Origin: Mikania micrantha
Lineage: Eukaryota > Streptophyta > Magnoliopsida > Asterales > Asteraceae
Assembly: GCA_009363875.1 (NCBI GenBank)
Contig: CM018682.1
Span: 60,286,031-60,350,030, forward strand
DNA: 64,000 nt
Reading direction: 5' to 3'
This document shows, piece by piece, positions 1 through 10,241 of this stretch (position 1 is the stretch's first letter; each line of letters opens with the position of its first letter). The translations under genes and the position numbers were made by a program. Below the pieces are notes generated by a model, which saw nothing but the letters and a program-made list of their open reading frames with translations, searched no databases and was not told where the DNA came from.

Positions 1-130
1 TCTCAAATAGTTGCGTAATAGTTCTGTGGCAAACATAAAATGATAATAGTGTACATGTAATACACATAGTTCGTACCTGAGTTACTGTGCAAGTTACTGT
101 TCTGGTTACGTTTCCGGAACTGATGTTACA
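1..130 (-). mobile_element. Partial chromovirus LTR, sense-start end only
   Basis: Read on the minus strand this begins TGTAACATCAGTTCCGG and matches the first 130 bases of the C, F and K LTRs in this window. The rest lies before the window. The LTR edge is at 130, where the sequence switches to a plus-oriented polypurine tract, so this is a 5' LTR or solo LTR of a minus-strand element inserted beside another element's 3' end. Confidence 0.75.
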
Positions 131-1212
131 ACGAAATTCTTTAAACAAGAGGAGACTGTAACAACCACCTAAAAATTCAGGTCTGTTTTGAATTTTTTTT
201 ACTATTTAAAAATCATACTTGCTAGTTTTAGCAAATAGAACGTGAAACATATATAGTGGTCTCATAGAATATGAACTTGGAGGAATATATATATATTCCA
301 CTATTATTATTTTAGGCTTAGATAATTTTGTTAAGCCCAAAACTAATTTAGTGCAATAAATAAACATAAACTAATTCAAAAACCAATATATATTGCGATT
401 GAATGCTTAGAAACTTAACCCGATATATTTAACATGAGAAACTCGAGAATACGATGTTCATAAATTATTAAATATTGTGGATACATATTAATATGATACA
501 TGCATTTATAATTTGATAATCAGTTGTGTATATATTAGTGAATATACGATCGCGATCATAAGCGCGATAATATTACACAAGAAAATGAATATTATTGGGT
601 ATTATACATGTGACATGTATACTTATAGCCACATAAATAAATAAATAATAAAATAAATAAATAATAAAATAAAAAGAATGATTAAAACTATAGATGTAAA
701 AAAATAATAAAATAAATATGACAATTATAAGTTTGTACATAATAACTATTATTGAACTACTTATCCTAATTCAAATGAATATATCATCCGTTAAAGTAAA
801 CTATATACACACATGTATACTTATAGCCACATAAACAAATAAATAAATAAATATATGTATATATATAAAGAAACATGCATACATAAATGGGTATCTTCAT
901 ATACACATGCATATGTGAGTGTATGTATATATACACATATATGAAAAACATATATATATATATAATAAAATATTTATAATGATATGAATCAACACAAAAT
1001 CCATCCTAACCACTTAAAATCTCTGCACAATATCAAATAAAATCCATGGAGTATCTTCCATATCTCACCAAAACCAACACAACGACTTGAAAGATCTCAC
1101 AAACCCTTATAAAATCGTCACTTCTCTTCCATGAGCAGAAAACACACCCAAAACTCTTCCAAACCCTCTCATATTCTGCAGAAAACAAACCTTTATCTCA
1201 TCCAAGGAGATC
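131..1212 (+). mobile_element. Gypsy-type polypurine tract and partial LTR (U3)
   Basis: 131-156 (ACGAAATTCTTTAAACAAGAGGAGAC, split here as two short blocks: ACGAAATTCTTTAAAC and AAGAGGAGAC) resembles the polypurine tracts of the other chromoviruses. An LTR-like start TGTAACAACC follows at 157. The rest is very AT-rich, with a TATA-like CTTATAAAATC near 1110, and stops at the Copia LTR that begins at 1213. No coding sequence is visible. It is probably the U3 part of an LTR into which element A inserted. Confidence 0.55.
602..860. repeat. AT-rich direct repeat with AAAT microsatellites
   Basis: The segment GTATACTTATAGCCACATAA followed by AAATAAATA tracts occurs twice, near 617 and near 815, about 200 bases apart. 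Runs of ATAAATAA fill the interval. It looks like local slippage or duplication in an LTR U3. Confidence 0.6.
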
Positions 1213-1389
1213 TGTTGGAAAATAAGGACTGATGAGCAAAACCACTGAAGCCAGACAAATGAATAAAACCATGGATTTACCAACCGCGGATACTTCTCTT
1301 CTGAAAACCTTCTCTTTCGACTGAAGAACTGCTGAACTTCAGCATCAGAACATCAACAGCGGAAGATTCGCCAAAAAGAACTACCGCAA

Positions 1390-1562
1390 ACATTCTTGAC
1401 TTCGGAAGACAATAGCGGAACTTGTTCTCTTCGGAAGACAAATGCTTCGGAAGACAACCTCTGACTATGAAATAACTGATTATTTAACCAGCTTCCGATG
1501 ACCACCTTCCGAAAGAATAACCGCTGAACTTCAACACAACTATAAAAACCTCGGAAGAGCTG
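1390..1562. repeat. CTTCGGAAG motif cluster in the A LTR
   Basis: Copies at about 1396, 1427, 1443, 1490, 1505 and 1549 share the palindromic core TTCGGAA/TTCCGAA. They lie upstream of and around the TATA box at 1541. It is comparable in position to the motif arrays in the B and D LTRs. A regulatory role is inference. Confidence 0.6.
1541..1550 (+). promoter_or_regulatory. TATA box of Copia A LTR
   Basis: TATAAAAACC lies about 355 bases before the LTR end, between copies of the TTCGGAAG motif. This is a normal place for the RNA polymerase II start of a Copia LTR. Confidence 0.6.
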
Positions 1563-1899
1563 AATACATCTGAAGACTCTTGTTTATATTGATGTTGACT
1601 TTATATTAGTTGTACTATTCTGATGATTCAGTGTCCGTGACAGTGTCAGCTATTTGTCTTATTATTTCTTGTCTTGTAACTATGAATGTTTGGTATTTAA
1701 ATCCCAACATTCCTTGAGAAAAATGAATTACTTCTCCCAAAATTCCTTGACTTGTTATTCTGGTTTTCTCTATTTCTAGCAAAAACTAAACATCAAAATA
1801 GCTAAGTGTTAAACTTCAGAGGGAGCTAATACCAAAGGTTTGACTGTGTGTCTAAAGTGTCTGTTCCTCGTTAAACAGCCTCTCAGAGTGTTCAACAAT

Positions 1900-1911
1900 T
1901 GGTATCAGAGC
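1900..1911 (+). other. Primer binding site of A (initiator tRNA-Met)
   Basis: TGGTATCAGAGC is complementary to the 3' end of plant initiator tRNA-Met. It lies two bases after the LTR edge, which fixes the LTR end. Confidence 0.9.
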
Positions 1912-2125
1912 CTTGTCATTAGTCTTGGTTTAACCATCAAGACTAAAACTCAATGCTCTCTTTGATATCTTCTTGTTTAGTTTTTTGTGTTCTGCTTCTT
2001 CTGTTTTCTACTTTTCAAAAGCTGCAGGTGTTTCGTTTTGAACTAAGTTGTGTTCCAAAACCATTCTAACAAACTACCTTGAGAACTCATCACTCTTTGA
2101 TTTGCTCATAATCGTTTGTAAACCT

Positions 2126-3200
2126 ATGGCAGAAAAATTCACTTTAGACCCTCATAACACCGGCTAAGCCACTAAGCCACCAATCTTGGTAAGGCATCAA
2201 TATAATATATGGAAGAGAAGCATGTTACACTTCTTGTCCAACAATCATACTGGATGTTGGAAGTCTGTGATGTTCTGACCTCATAAACCAATGGTCGTGG
2301 ACATAGAGACCGGAGACTCAATCCCTAAGGACCCTCGGAACTACACCGAAGAAGATTTCCAGAAATTGAAGCTTGATTACAAGGCACATGCTCAGCTGGC
2401 TATGGCCCTCCCGAATGAAATTTATTATGGTCTTCTTCACCACGAGTCCGTTAAGGACTGGTGGAATTCTCTAAAAGAGCAGGTCGGTGGTATCGATGAT
2501 GTTGTGGCCAATACAAGAGAAATTTTGGCTCAACAGTATGAGACCTTCTGCCAACTAAATAATGACTCACTGACTCAGCAATTTGAAAGGTTCACTTCAC
2601 TCTTAAGTGAACTAAAATTAGCTGGTGTACCCCACTATTTCTGTTCTTAACCGCTTCTTGATATCTCTTCCTGGTAAATGGGAAACTTATTCCATAGTCA
2701 TGAGATCTTCGCCAGACTTCGGCAACCTCTCACTTACCCAATTCCATGGTAAGTTGCTCACTTTTGAGCGAGAGATTGACCAGAAAAGAAAACTAATAAA
2801 GTCTGGTAAATCAACAGAAGAGTATGTTCAAGGGAACACTGCTCTTCTTAGTCATAACTCCGAAATCAATGATCAGGGTTATGTTGAGCACATTGACATA
2901 ACTACTGTCATCACCTCTTCTTCTTCTTGTGATGACCATTCTCTTATTCCTGACCATCTGTGTTTTATCATAGATGATCTCCATCAGATTCCAAGTGAGG
3001 ACTTGGAAGAGATGGATATCCTTCATCAACTAGCCCTCTTGAGCATGAGAACTAACAAGTTTTATAAGAGGACATGAAGAAAATTTCCTGGTATCCATGG
3101 GAAAACAAGGATTAGTCTAAATAAGGCTAAAGTCCAATGCTACAGGTGCCATGGCACTGGACACTTTGCCAGGGAATGCAGAAATGCTCCCAACTCTAAT
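2126..3200 (+). pseudogene. Copia A gag, broken
   Basis: An ATG at 2126 opens the frame but stops occur within about 15 codons and again just before 2291. The readable part (2291-2650, then another frame to about 3200) has the helical gag type of plant Copia elements, with motifs VKDWWNSLKEQ and LAQQYETF. A CCHC zinc knuckle is present at 3138-3179 (C-X2-C-X4-H-X4-C, CYRCHGTGHFAREC), in the same frame as the second piece. Gag forms the particle that packages element RNA. At least two stops and one frameshift make it non-functional. Confidence 0.8.
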
Positions 3201-4735
3201 TCTTCACCCTATGTGACTTTTCAAAACACACTAACATACTTCTTCCGCACCTTTTTCTTCTTTTTTTTCTTCTTCTTCACATTTTCAAAAGCACAACAAC
3301 TCTCAGGAGACAGCTCATATTGTACAAAACTCTCCTTCTACCAATGTACAATATGTACAAGCTGCCAATGGTAGCGTGTACCAGCTCACTCCTGCCCCAC
3401 TTCAGATTGTTGCACCATCTCCTCCTCAAATAAATACTCCAGGCCCTGCTATCCAGTCGTCATCTTCTAGTCACCCGGCTCTTTTCACTCAAGAGTACGT
3501 AGACTGGAGCAGCATGCCTGAAGATGTAGGCTATGCCCTCATCCCTTCTGAGCCAACAGAATTTTCTCTTATGGCTGTTGGTGAAGATTCCACCCCTTCT
3601 AATCAACCTGAAGAAGACTCTTCTGGAGCACAGATATCCTCTTCTACCCTTGAAAAACTGTGCACCGATGCGTGCATTGATGCTTTTGCAAAAATAAAGA
3701 AAGCCAATATGTTGCAAAAATAAAGAATAAAGATAGTCAAATTTCCATCTTAAAAACTGAAAAATCCAACCTACAAGCATTATTTGATTTACAAAATGAA
3801 AAATATTCGGCTTGTAGAAATGAACTGGCTCAAACTAAAGTCAGCTGTGAAAAGTGGGTTGAATCCTGCAAAGGATTCAAAATGCATCTGAGTAAGCAAG
3901 TTCACAGTAAGGCTAAGTTTTGAATCGGGTACAATCACACTAGTCCTCTAGAGGACTATACCCCGATTGACAGTAAAATAAATGAAACTGCTTCTAAACC
4001 TCTATCCCCCACCTTTCTTGCTGTTGAAATTCCAGCCATAAAAATCACACCTCCTACCAACTTGGAAAAACCGGAAAAGACACACCTGGAAAGTGATCAT
4101 AACAATAATTCTTTTGAACAAACTAAGATTGCTCCAGCCATGAGCTCTACTCAAAGTTCAAAAGTTACAACACTACTTGATACCTCTGATAACCCTGAGG
4201 CCTATCTTGACAAAAGAAAAAGGCCCATGGTTCACATCAAATTTCCTCCTTCTCATCCACACCTACCTTATCCAATAATGAAGGCAAATAAGCCATTCAT
4301 TCCTAACTTCTTTTCACTATATCCTGCTTGCCTGAAATGTTTCAAGTACAATCACACTACTAAAAATCGCAGGACAAAAACTCCTTTGGAGAAAGCTAGA
4401 GATAGACTGAAGGCTGAACAGTTGAAAGCTGAACAGGCTTCATCATCTAAAGGGAATTCCCCTAATAAGATGAAGAAGTCCATGAAAGCACGTAGACCAT
4501 CAGCTAACAGTGCAATAAGATCCAAAAACCCATTCACCCTTCCACTTATCTTCATCTCTACTTGCATCTCCCAGACCATCCATTCTTGGTACACCACCTT
4601 CTTATCCCATGGTGACTCCTGCTTCCTATTCTCCTGCTATTGTGAACCCTTCTTTCGTGGATTCACAAATCAACATCTTGCATCAAAATCAGCTACATCT
4701 GATACAAATATTGCAGAAGTTGAGGAATAATACGC
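3201..4735 (+). pseudogene. Copia A gag-pol linker region, degenerate
   Basis: This lies between the zinc knuckle and the protease. Open pieces (3376-3723 and 4062-4730) are Ser/Pro-rich and then Lys-rich, with many frame changes. No recognised domain is visible. From position it is the variable linker between nucleocapsid and protease; a Cys/His patch near 4330-4370 could be a decayed second knuckle. Low-complexity composition limits what can be said. Confidence 0.5.
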
Positions 4736-4824
4736 AGCAAAACAAATAAATTCCTAAAATGTTCTCTTCTTTCTTCTAAAAATAAATAATGACCCATATC
4801 TAACCTATTGCATTTGATCCTCAT

Positions 4825-5531
4825 GTGCAAAGACCTTCTTCAAATCAAAATCATCTATGGTATGTGGACAGTGGAGGCTCTAGGCACATGACAGGATGCA
4901 TGTCCATTTTAAATAACTACATTCCAAAGAATGGGGGATCTGTTTCCTTTGGAAACAATGCAAAGGGTTGGATAGTAGGGTCTAGTTCTGTCCTTAGTGG
5001 AAAGTTGCACTTCAAAGATGTAAGCTTAGTTGAAAATCTCAAGTTTAATCTCTTGAGTGTTTCTCCATTAGCAGACAAAAACTTTTGTTCATTTTTCACC
5101 AAGGATAGCGGTAAAATTCTTTCTCCTGAAATAAATTCGAAAATAAAGATCTTAATTGATCAACATACTATGCTAACGACTAAGAGAAGTGGAAATGTCT
5201 ATGTTGTAGACATGACCACTGATTATCAAACATCTTCTCCTACATGTTTGATAGCCAAAGCATCATCTTTTGAAACTGCTCTTTGGCACAGAAGATTCAG
5301 TCACCTTAACCATCAAACCCTTCACAAGCTTTCCCTTTCTTTAGTAAGAGGATTGCCTTCAAAAGAATTTCACTTTGAACGATAGTGTGAATCTTGCTTA
5401 AAGGGAAAGAAACACAAAACATCACACAAGTCTATTGAGGAATCCAAATCAACTAACTGTGTCAATCTGCTTCTAATGGAATTTTCGGTCCAGTGAAGGT
5501 AGCCAGCTTGGCAAGAAAGAGATACTGCTTA
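4825..5531 (+). pseudogene. Copia A protease and integrase N-terminus
   Basis: WYVDSGGSRHMTG near the start is the DSG active site of a Copia aspartic protease. About 130 residues later LWHRRFSHLNHQTLH gives the His pair of the pre-integrase HHCC zinc domain. The Cys pair (CESC) follows a TAG at 5386. The frame changes again before KVASLARKRYCL, the usual start of the Copia integrase core. Copia sequence ends there, before the first catalytic Asp, and continues without a gap as chromovirus integrase. The RT and RNase H are absent. Confidence 0.85.
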
Positions 5532-6351
5532 GACATGAGTCCCGCATATCATCCACAAACCGACGGTCAGAGTGAACGTACAATCCAAACGCTCGAGGAT
5601 ATGTTACGAGCTTGTGTCATTGATTTTGGTGATAGTTGGGGAAAACCACTTACCGTTAGTGGAATTTTCTTACAACAACAGTTATCATACGAGTATTCAA
5701 GCGGCACCATTTGAAGCTTTATACGGTCGCAAATGTCGTTCACCAGTTTGTTGGGCAGAAATTGGTGACAGTCAAATAACAGGACCTGAACTAGTACACG
5801 AAACAACTGAGAAGATAGTTCAAATCCGGAACCGTATGGCAGCGGCCCGGGATTGACAAAAGTGTTACGCTGACAAACTTCATAAGCCGTAGGAATTTCA
5901 AGTAGGAGACCGAGTTCTTCTGAAAGTATCACCTTGGAAAGGTGTGGTACGATTCGGTAAGCGCGGAAAGCTTAGCCCACGTTACGTAGGACCTTTTGAA
6001 ATCCTGAAAAGGGTTGGTCCGGTTGCATATCAACTTAAATTACTGGATCAACTCAGCGGAGTTCATGATGTCTTTCACGTTTTGAATTTAAAGAAATGTC
6101 TTTCTGATGAGACATTGGTTGTACCACTTGAGAAAATACAATTGGACAAACAGTTACGGTTCATTGAAGAACCAGTTGAGCTCATGGACCGAGAGGTCAA
6201 ACAACTCAAACAAAGCAAAATTCCGATAGTCAAAGTCCGGTGGAATTGAAGACGTCGACCTGAATTCACATGGGAAAGGGAAGATCAAATGATGAAGAAG
6301 TATCCTCATCTGTTCAAAACAACAACTACAAACACTAAGAAAGCACGTTAA
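5532..6351 (+). pseudogene. Chromovirus G1 integrase tail and chromodomain
   Basis: The sequence starts at SPAYHPQTDGQSERTIQTLE, which carries the third catalytic residue (Glu) of a Gypsy integrase. It continues through YNNSYHTSI, GRKCRSPVCW, the GPY/F module (RYVGPFEILKRVGPVAYQL) and a C-terminal chromodomain (VKVRWN, EFTWERED). It is broken by a frameshift near 5650-5690 and stops at about 5855, 5892 and 6247. The last stop is at 6349-6351. The chromodomain targets integration to marked chromatin in this clade. Tekay/Del type is likely by memory of the clade, not tested. Confidence 0.85.
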
Positions 6352-6387
6352 ATTTCGGGACGAAATTTCCTTCAACAAGGGGATGAT
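6350..6387 (+). other. G1 polypurine-tract module, first copy
   Basis: AAATTTCGGGACGAAATTTCC followed by TTCAACAAGGGGATGAT directly overlaps the pol stop codon. The same module precedes the 3' LTR of K and, inverted, of C and F. Here it is followed by 430 bases and a second copy, so it may no longer be the one used for plus-strand priming. Confidence 0.75.
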
Positions 6388-6817
6388 CTGACATTTCACA
6401 CTTCAACACTTCATATTTCAAATTGTAAGCACAAACATTTTATACAATTGGTTTTGATACAAATAATTGTGCTACATTACATTTATGTACTACATTTCAT
6501 ATGTTACATGGTATGGTAGTACAAACAGTTGCAAACATTCACTATGTGCAAGGTTACATAGCACAGTATGATCAAGCACAAACATTCATAGTAGGTGTAC
6601 TAACTGGTGTGTATGCAAACAGTTACATAGAATGATCACACTTAGGTGTGATCATTCTAGAAAGATTTGAACTTAGAACGATCACACTCAGTTGTGATGT
6701 TGCAAACATTGCACTTTGTGTGTGAGTACATACAAGTACACAGAATGATCAACAATCGTACTAACACGTATATTTTAACTCACAAGTGGTGTCCTAACTA
6801 CTTCTAACATTTAACAA
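6388..6817 (+). other. Spacer between two polypurine-tract copies
   Basis: No ORF or domain is visible. The segment repeats short words such as GATCACAC, GCAAACA and TACATAG, and contains a perfect hairpin at 6628-6659. It may be a short LTR remnant or a 3' untranslated region duplicated with its polypurine tract. Confidence 0.45.
6628..6659. repeat. Perfect 14-bp inverted repeat with 4-nt loop
   Basis: TAGAATGATCACAC and its exact reverse complement flank TTAG. A weaker copy, ATCACA-CTCAGT-TGTGAT, lies about 40 bases later. It could fold in element RNA near the 3' LTR. It could also be a remnant of a small inverted-repeat insertion, but no target duplication was seen. Confidence 0.85.
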
Positions 6818-6852
6818 TTTTCGGGACGAAAATTCCTTCAACAAGGGGATGA
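6818..6852 (+). other. G1 polypurine-tract module, second copy
   Basis: TTTTCGGGACGAAAATTCC then TTCAACAAGGGGATGA abuts the LTR start TGTGACAATCC, so this copy sits where the functional tract should be. Confidence 0.8.
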
Positions 6853-7479
6853 TGTGACAATCCGGCATTTTGGATTAACCCCGTTAATAAGAAATTAATA
6901 AAAACGAGACGAAATGATACAAAATCAAACTACAAGGGTTAAAATTGAACAAAATAAGTTATAAACACCACAATTACAAGAATAAATGGGTGATTAGGTT
7001 AAAATACAAAGTTTTGACTTTTGAAGTCAAAATTCGTCCATAAGAAATGAGGTAAATTCGAAATGTGAGTAACACACTGTAATTAACTGAATTAAATCAA
7101 TTATGATCATCACATTGATGATTAGTAACAGCCAACATACGTTATTGATCCATTAACTCATCGAATTAATCAAGAAATTAATCCAAAAGTCGAAACCGTC
7201 CCTAATAATTATCAAATTCGTAAAATCCGATCATAACTCTCACAATTGAAGCTCCCTAAACCTTAATAGGCATCTTTAGCGACTATTCCATTCAACAATT
7301 CGATTCCAAGAAGCTCGAACAGAGGAACTCGATCGGGACGTGGCCGAAATCAAGCCTACAAGTCGAACTACAACAATTTGGAGTCAAATCAGGTAAAAAC
7401 TAATACCTAAACATCCTAAAATGGCCGACTAAGGATAAACATATGATAATTTTGGTCTTTAACATCGAATCATATGAAT

Positions 7480-7910
7480 TTCAATTCTAGGGTTCATTAC
7501 ACAAAACGATTTGGGGGTTTCGAATCAAACGAACTTGTTAATAAAATTAAACACTACAGAGAGATTCGGAAACATCATTTTAATGAAATCCCTATGTCAA
7601 TTTTAACAAACAACAAATAATTAAACGATTTCAATTCTAGGGTTCTTCATGAAAAACCGTTTTGGGGGTTTTCATGAAAACGAGTTTGAAAATTAAATTA
7701 AATGGTACTGGTAGTTTCAGAGAACCTCGATTTAGAATAAATCTATACTAATTTTATGAAACAAAAACGAATTGTTAGATTTTGATTTCTAGGGTTTATT
7801 TAGAAAAAACGAATTGGGGATTTCGAACTAGAGGAACTCGATATTCAAATTAAATCTTTTAAACGTCTGAGAAATTCATCACTTAATGGAAACCCTATGG
7901 ATTTAAAGTC
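7480..7910 (+). repeat. Three diverged ~145-bp units in the G1 LTR
   Basis: Each unit has a TTTCTAGGGTTC-like start, then a GTTTGGGGGTTTC-like segment, an AAATTAAA run, and a GAGA(T/A)TTC plus CCCTATG end. The K LTR also has long diverged repeats in the equivalent region (about 53430-53710). Confidence 0.6.
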
Positions 7911-8538
7911 TAACATAATCGAATTTGATGAATTCGAATCAATGGGAATGAGCTTAAGGTTCGAACCGACGATCGTCACAAAAACCATATGATTTTGACA
8001 AAGTAATTAAATTAAAGGGAATCAGATTTGGTTCTGGTTAAAATCATTTAAAAATCAATCAGTTAACAAAATCTGGAACAGAGGAGCTGGTAAGCAGTGT
8101 GTGTTGAGGGTTGGAGGTCATGGGTTCTTCCCTATGCCTCACCGGTTTTTGATATTAAAACCATATTTTTAGTATTTTAATCATAACTCGCTCATTTTAA
8201 CTCCGATTTGACTTGTTCGAATTGTGTTGGAACCAAAATTTAATTCCGTACAAAACGAAATGATAAAATTTACATTTTGAACCCGAACCATAATAGCGTA
8301 TAAGTACGCGTGTTTTAAAGAATGGTATATAATTATACGATTTAAATAAACGAACTCAAAGTTGGACGTACTTTGTATGTACATTTCAAACAATCTAACA
8401 TACGTGTGTTGACACGTATGTGATTTCAAACATAAAACGACATCCCGAATAACACAACGTCATTGTTAAAACACAGATTTCTTGTAGAAGACTGTTCATG
8501 CCATTTCAGTGTGTTTGATCATTCTACTGCATTCAAAG

Positions 8539-9026
8539 GTGCGTACACGGCCCCTTTTCTTATTTTTACTGTTTTGGGGGAGAAAACATGTGCAACAAAC
8601 ATTTTAGATACATATCACTTGCATGAGTTAGCTATTTACGATAAGTGCGTACATAGCATTACAAGTCCTTACATTTCGAACCGTTTAGTTTGCCTTAGTG
8701 CAAAGCGTGGTAGTTGAAGATAGATCTATTGGGTTTGACAAACCTCACTTGGTAGATTGTAGGTCTACGCAAGTGTTTAACTAGCCAATTCAACATTACT
8801 ATTGTTTGTGCTAGACAATAGTGGAAAGGCAAATTACATTCTAACAGTCAGCTTCGGTGTCGACCGCTTATGTAAATAGTACAAATGACTAGCTATCATG
8901 ACTATGCATGTGTGATTATGTTATCTGCAAACATTTCGATTCAATCAGTTGTTTCAAACATTTGTGACTACTCAAACCTGTGTATGCACCAACCTTTGTG
9001 TTGATTTGATTTACACGTTTTCTCAG
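8539..9026 (+). other. Intron-like segment in the G1 LTR
   Basis: The left edge AAAG/GTGCGTACACGGCCCC matches the donor context of the J and K LTRs (AG/GTGAGTTCATATGCCCC). The right edge GTTTTCTCAG/GACT is a good acceptor. It is 488 bases. Splicing is inferred, not shown. Confidence 0.4.
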
Positions 9027-9244
9027 GACTCTAAGGTACAAGCACAATCAAGCATGGACTAGGAGATCGAGTCTCATGCATATTTTACATTATGTTGATG
9101 CACTAAATGTCCCTAGTTCAATTTTGTATTAATCATCATGTAAAGATTAAAGTTATATTAATGGAAGTTGTCTTTGTATATTGTTCTTAATGTTTAATAT
9201 TGATTATATGATTGTTTGAATTGATTAATTAATATTTGAGTATG

Positions 9245-9420
9245 AGTATTACTCATTCGGGCGAATGACTCTAACGAATGAAGTCATTCACCGAATGGGA
9301 ATAGAGAATGACTATATTCAGCGAATGAGCCATTCGCCGAATGCCTCATTCGACTGACTTGTCTATTCGACATAGTCATTCGCCGAATGAGCTGCTTCGG
9401 CCACTCATTCGGCCTAATGA
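9245..9420. repeat. CATTCG/CGAATG array upstream of the B TATA box
   Basis: More than a dozen copies of CATTCG or CGAATG occur in both orientations, often as the palindrome ATTCGCCGAAT, with about 5-20 bases between. The array stops within ten bases of the TATA box. This placement equals that of the GGTTCG array in the D LTR. Confidence 0.8.
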
Positions 9421-9428
9421 CTACAGTC

Positions 9429-9436
9429 TATATATA
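9429..9436 (+). promoter_or_regulatory. TATA box of Copia B LTR
   Basis: TATATATA follows directly on the CATTCG array and lies about 290 bases before the primer site. Confidence 0.6.
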
Positions 9437-9724
9437 CTAGTTCGAATCACTTCAAACCTAACTTTCTCGAGTCCTCATTCTTCCCAGTGCACTCTAGTGT
9501 CAAACCCTTGAAGTTTTGAGCGATTCTTACTGTCCAACTTCGATTCTCAACCCGTGGTGATCGATTCTTACTCACACATTGATTCTACTCTCTCGATTCA
9601 CCACGGTTGCTATTGGTTTCGATTGGAAAACCCTAGAATAGGATTCCGCACTATTCTAGAGGCTGTCAAGCAGATTTCCCTTGGAACTGGGTTGTTTCCG
9701 AGCTCCATTGAGGTCATAGAAAGT

Positions 9725-9736
9725 GGTATTAGAGCT
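9725..9736 (+). other. Primer binding site of B, one mismatch
   Basis: TGGTATTAGAGC differs by one base from the initiator tRNA-Met complement TGGTATCAGAGC. Position and context match the D primer site. Confidence 0.75.
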
Positions 9737-9989
9737 TTGGCTCTTGATTCTGCTTGATTTCCACTCAAAATCATCAGATCTCAATTTGTATTTTCGAAAC
9801 CCACAAAACCCTGATTGCCTTGGTCAAAAAGTTACTGTTATATTCCAAATCCGTGGATTTTTGTGGTGTTTTTGTCCAAAACTCAATCCCAATTTGTTCA
9901 TAATCATATCGTGATGTTCTGTTCCAAATTTGGTACTTAGATCTGGTCTAAATCGAAAGTTATTGTGATTTTAGTTGCTAAAACCCTCA

Positions 9990-10200
9990 GATCGGCCGAA
10001 TGAGAATGGCGGCCAAATAGGTTCACCTAAATCAGTCGTCATTCGCCGAAAGAGTTCATTCGGCAAATCATTTGGCGAATAAGCTCATTCGACCCATTCA
10101 TTCGCCGAAAGAGTTCATTCTCCCAGTTGTCATACTCAGTGTTTCATTCGCCAGTATTTCCTTCATTCGGCCCCAATCTGCTTCATTCGGCCATCAGTCT
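9990..10200. repeat. Second CATTCG/CGAATG array, in the B gag leader
   Basis: About fifteen ATTCG/CGAA words lie between the primer site and the gag start, including ATTCGCCGAAAGAGTTCATTC twice. The motif is the same as in the U3 of this element. The leader would be transcribed, so the array would be present in RNA. Confidence 0.8.
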
Positions 10201-10241
10201 TCAAATTTTTCTAAGTGTTGAATCTTGTTGTTCTTGATTAA

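Larger units (their letters stand above)
1213..1897 (+). mobile_element. Copia element A 5' LTR (685 bp)
   Basis: The LTR begins TGTTGGAAAATAAGG and ends GTTCAACA, giving a 5-base terminal inverted repeat TGTTG/CAACA, and a primer site follows two bases later. A TATA box (TATAAAAACC) lies at 1541-1550. Copies of CTTCGGAAG or its variants surround the region upstream of the TATA box. The 3' LTR is missing because the element is cut at 5531. The edges are strong; a target duplication cannot be tested. Confidence 0.85.
6853..9178 (+). mobile_element. Chromovirus G1 3' LTR, truncated
   Basis: It begins TGTGACAATCCGGC immediately after the polypurine tract. It lacks the usual GC-rich LTR end and appears cut where Copia B starts, at an approximate boundary. 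It contains about three diverged units near 7480-7910 and an intron-like segment at 8539-9026 with the same sites as the other chromovirus LTRs here. Small ORFs within it have no recognised domains and lie on both strands. Confidence 0.7.
9179..9723 (+). mobile_element. Copia B 5' LTR, approximate edges
   Basis: The right edge is set by the primer site at 9725. The left edge is uncertain; TGTTCTTAATG at about 9179 is chosen because the D LTR has a similar AT-rich lead before its motif array. A TATA box lies at 9429-9436. The array of ATTCG/CGAAT words fills the U3. Confidence 0.6.

Noticed and set aside
3376..3723. Separate host gene with Ser/Pro-rich product
   Set aside because: It lies between the knuckle and protease of Copia A and is best explained as its linker.
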